A DNA stretch of 64,000 nt from Halorubrum laminariae (GTDB taxonomy: Archaea; Halobacteriota; Halobacteria; Halobacteriales; Haloferacaceae). The stretch is taken from assembly GCF_024494655.1 (NCBI RefSeq), contig NZ_JANHDL010000001.1, forward strand, positions 1 to 64,000. The letters run 5' to 3'. Under the pieces are notes generated by a model that saw only the letters and a program-made list of their open reading frames with translations, did not search any database and was not told the origin of the DNA. The position numbers and the translations under genes were made by a program. Positions 63,593-64,000 of the stretch are shown here, piece by piece. Positions within the stretch are counted from its first letter, which is position 1. Every line of letters starts with the position of its first letter.

Positions 63593-64000
63593 GTGACAGT
63601 AACCGACGGCGGGGAACCGATACACGAGCGGAGCGAGATCGAGCGGTCCGGACCGACGGTGCCTGAGGCAGCGCCGACCCGCGTCGGCATCGACGCGGTC
63701 GTGTTCCTCGTCGTCCCCGTCGTGGTGCTCGCCGCGGTGTTTCTGCTCTCCGATTCGGCCAAGCGAGCGGCCGCCTTTTCGTACACCGAGCCGACGCTTC
63801 TCACGGCGTTTACCGCCCACTACGTTCACCTGACGGTGCCGCACCTCGTCGGTAACGTCGTCGGGTTCGTGCTGTTGGCGTCGGTGGCGTACGGAGTGAG
63901 CCTGCTCGCCGGGCGGAGACGCCTCTTTTTCGCGTCTGCGATCACGTTCGTACTCGTGTTTCCGTTCGTCCTCTCAGGGCTGAACCTCGCGGTTCCGCGA
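63593..64000 (+). CDS. Rhomboid-like membrane protein, 3' end outside window
   Basis: At least 136 codons from GTG 63593, open to the right edge; the frame also stays open upstream, so the start is uncertain. Hydrophobic segments at about 37-55, 83-102 and 112-130. HYVHLTVPHLVGNVVGFVLL has the His and Asn spacing of the first part of rhomboid proteases. The Ser motif (GxSG) would lie beyond the window, so activity cannot be judged. Confidence 0.6.
   Translation, partial: MTVTDGGEPIHERSEIERSGPTVPEAAPTRVGIDAVVFLVVPVVVLAAVFLLSDSAKRAAAFSYTEPTLLTAFTAHYVHLTVPHLVGNVVGFVLLASVAYGVSLLAGRRRLFFASAITFVLVFPFVLSGLNLAVPR

Noticed and set aside
1..64000. tRNA, rRNA and CRISPR features
   Set aside because: No T-loop words such as GGTTCAAATCC in a cloverleaf context, no rRNA-like stretches, and no regularly spaced 25-40 base repeats were seen.

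Overview
The window looks like a haloarchaeal chromosome segment. It has high GC coding DNA, acidic proteins, Tat-type lipobox lipoproteins, AT-rich TATA boxes just ahead of starts, and families typical of halophilic archaea: a RIO2 kinase, a presenilin-type protease, a modified Entner-Doudoroff KDG kinase, and CARDB/PKD surface proteins. A Halorubrum-like species is my best guess, but the sequence alone cannot fix the genus. I saw no rRNA, tRNA or CRISPR array.

Layout. 1-1085: the 3' part of an IS200/IS605-type tnpB with its right-end hairpin. 1220-5762: housekeeping genes (PhoU/AbrB regulator, small winged-helix protein, SRPBCC protein, nitrilase-family hydrolase, presenilin-like protease). 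6200-17752: a catabolic neighbourhood with a tripartite tricarboxylate transporter (TctA, TctB, TctC), a universal stress protein, an MBL-fold hydrolase, a zinc alcohol dehydrogenase, an RraA-type aldolase, a nucleoside-sugar-type dehydratase/dehydrogenase, an MFS carrier, an IclR regulator and a type I dehydroquinate dehydratase. A related operator-like sequence occurs at three promoters here, and two of these carry the same two-part module with identical spacing. 17936-22858: ACT protein plus homoserine dehydrogenase, methyltransferase, endonuclease IV, lipoate ligase. 23135-26474: XapX protein, a complete-looking tnpB element with matching end hairpins, an MFS transporter. 26673-27584: RIO2 kinase.

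27747-33457 is an accessory island of lower GC. It is made of small membrane proteins and lipoproteins separated by repeated sequences that resemble insertion-sequence ends. It contains a 213-bp MITE with an 8-bp target duplication, nested in an older copy of one of these repeats, and a frameshifted lipoprotein gene. The order of repeats and genes suggests two divergent copies of one composite block with different cargo.

33860-50458 returns to core genes: FAD oxidoreductase, GH15 glucoamylase-like enzyme, BASS-type transporter, MsrA, SIMPL lipoprotein, an unusual FNT channel fused to two USP domains and an acidic repeat tail, DUF389 protein, homoserine kinase, KDG kinase, PurL, and a lone iron-type ABC ATPase behind a palindrome resembling a DtxR-family operator. 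51884-63404 is a cell-surface locus: a secreted beta-helix protein, a 2063-residue CARDB/beta-helix/PKD membrane-anchored protein, and a shorter paralogue sharing both ends of the large one. The last gene, a rhomboid-like membrane protein, runs off the right edge.
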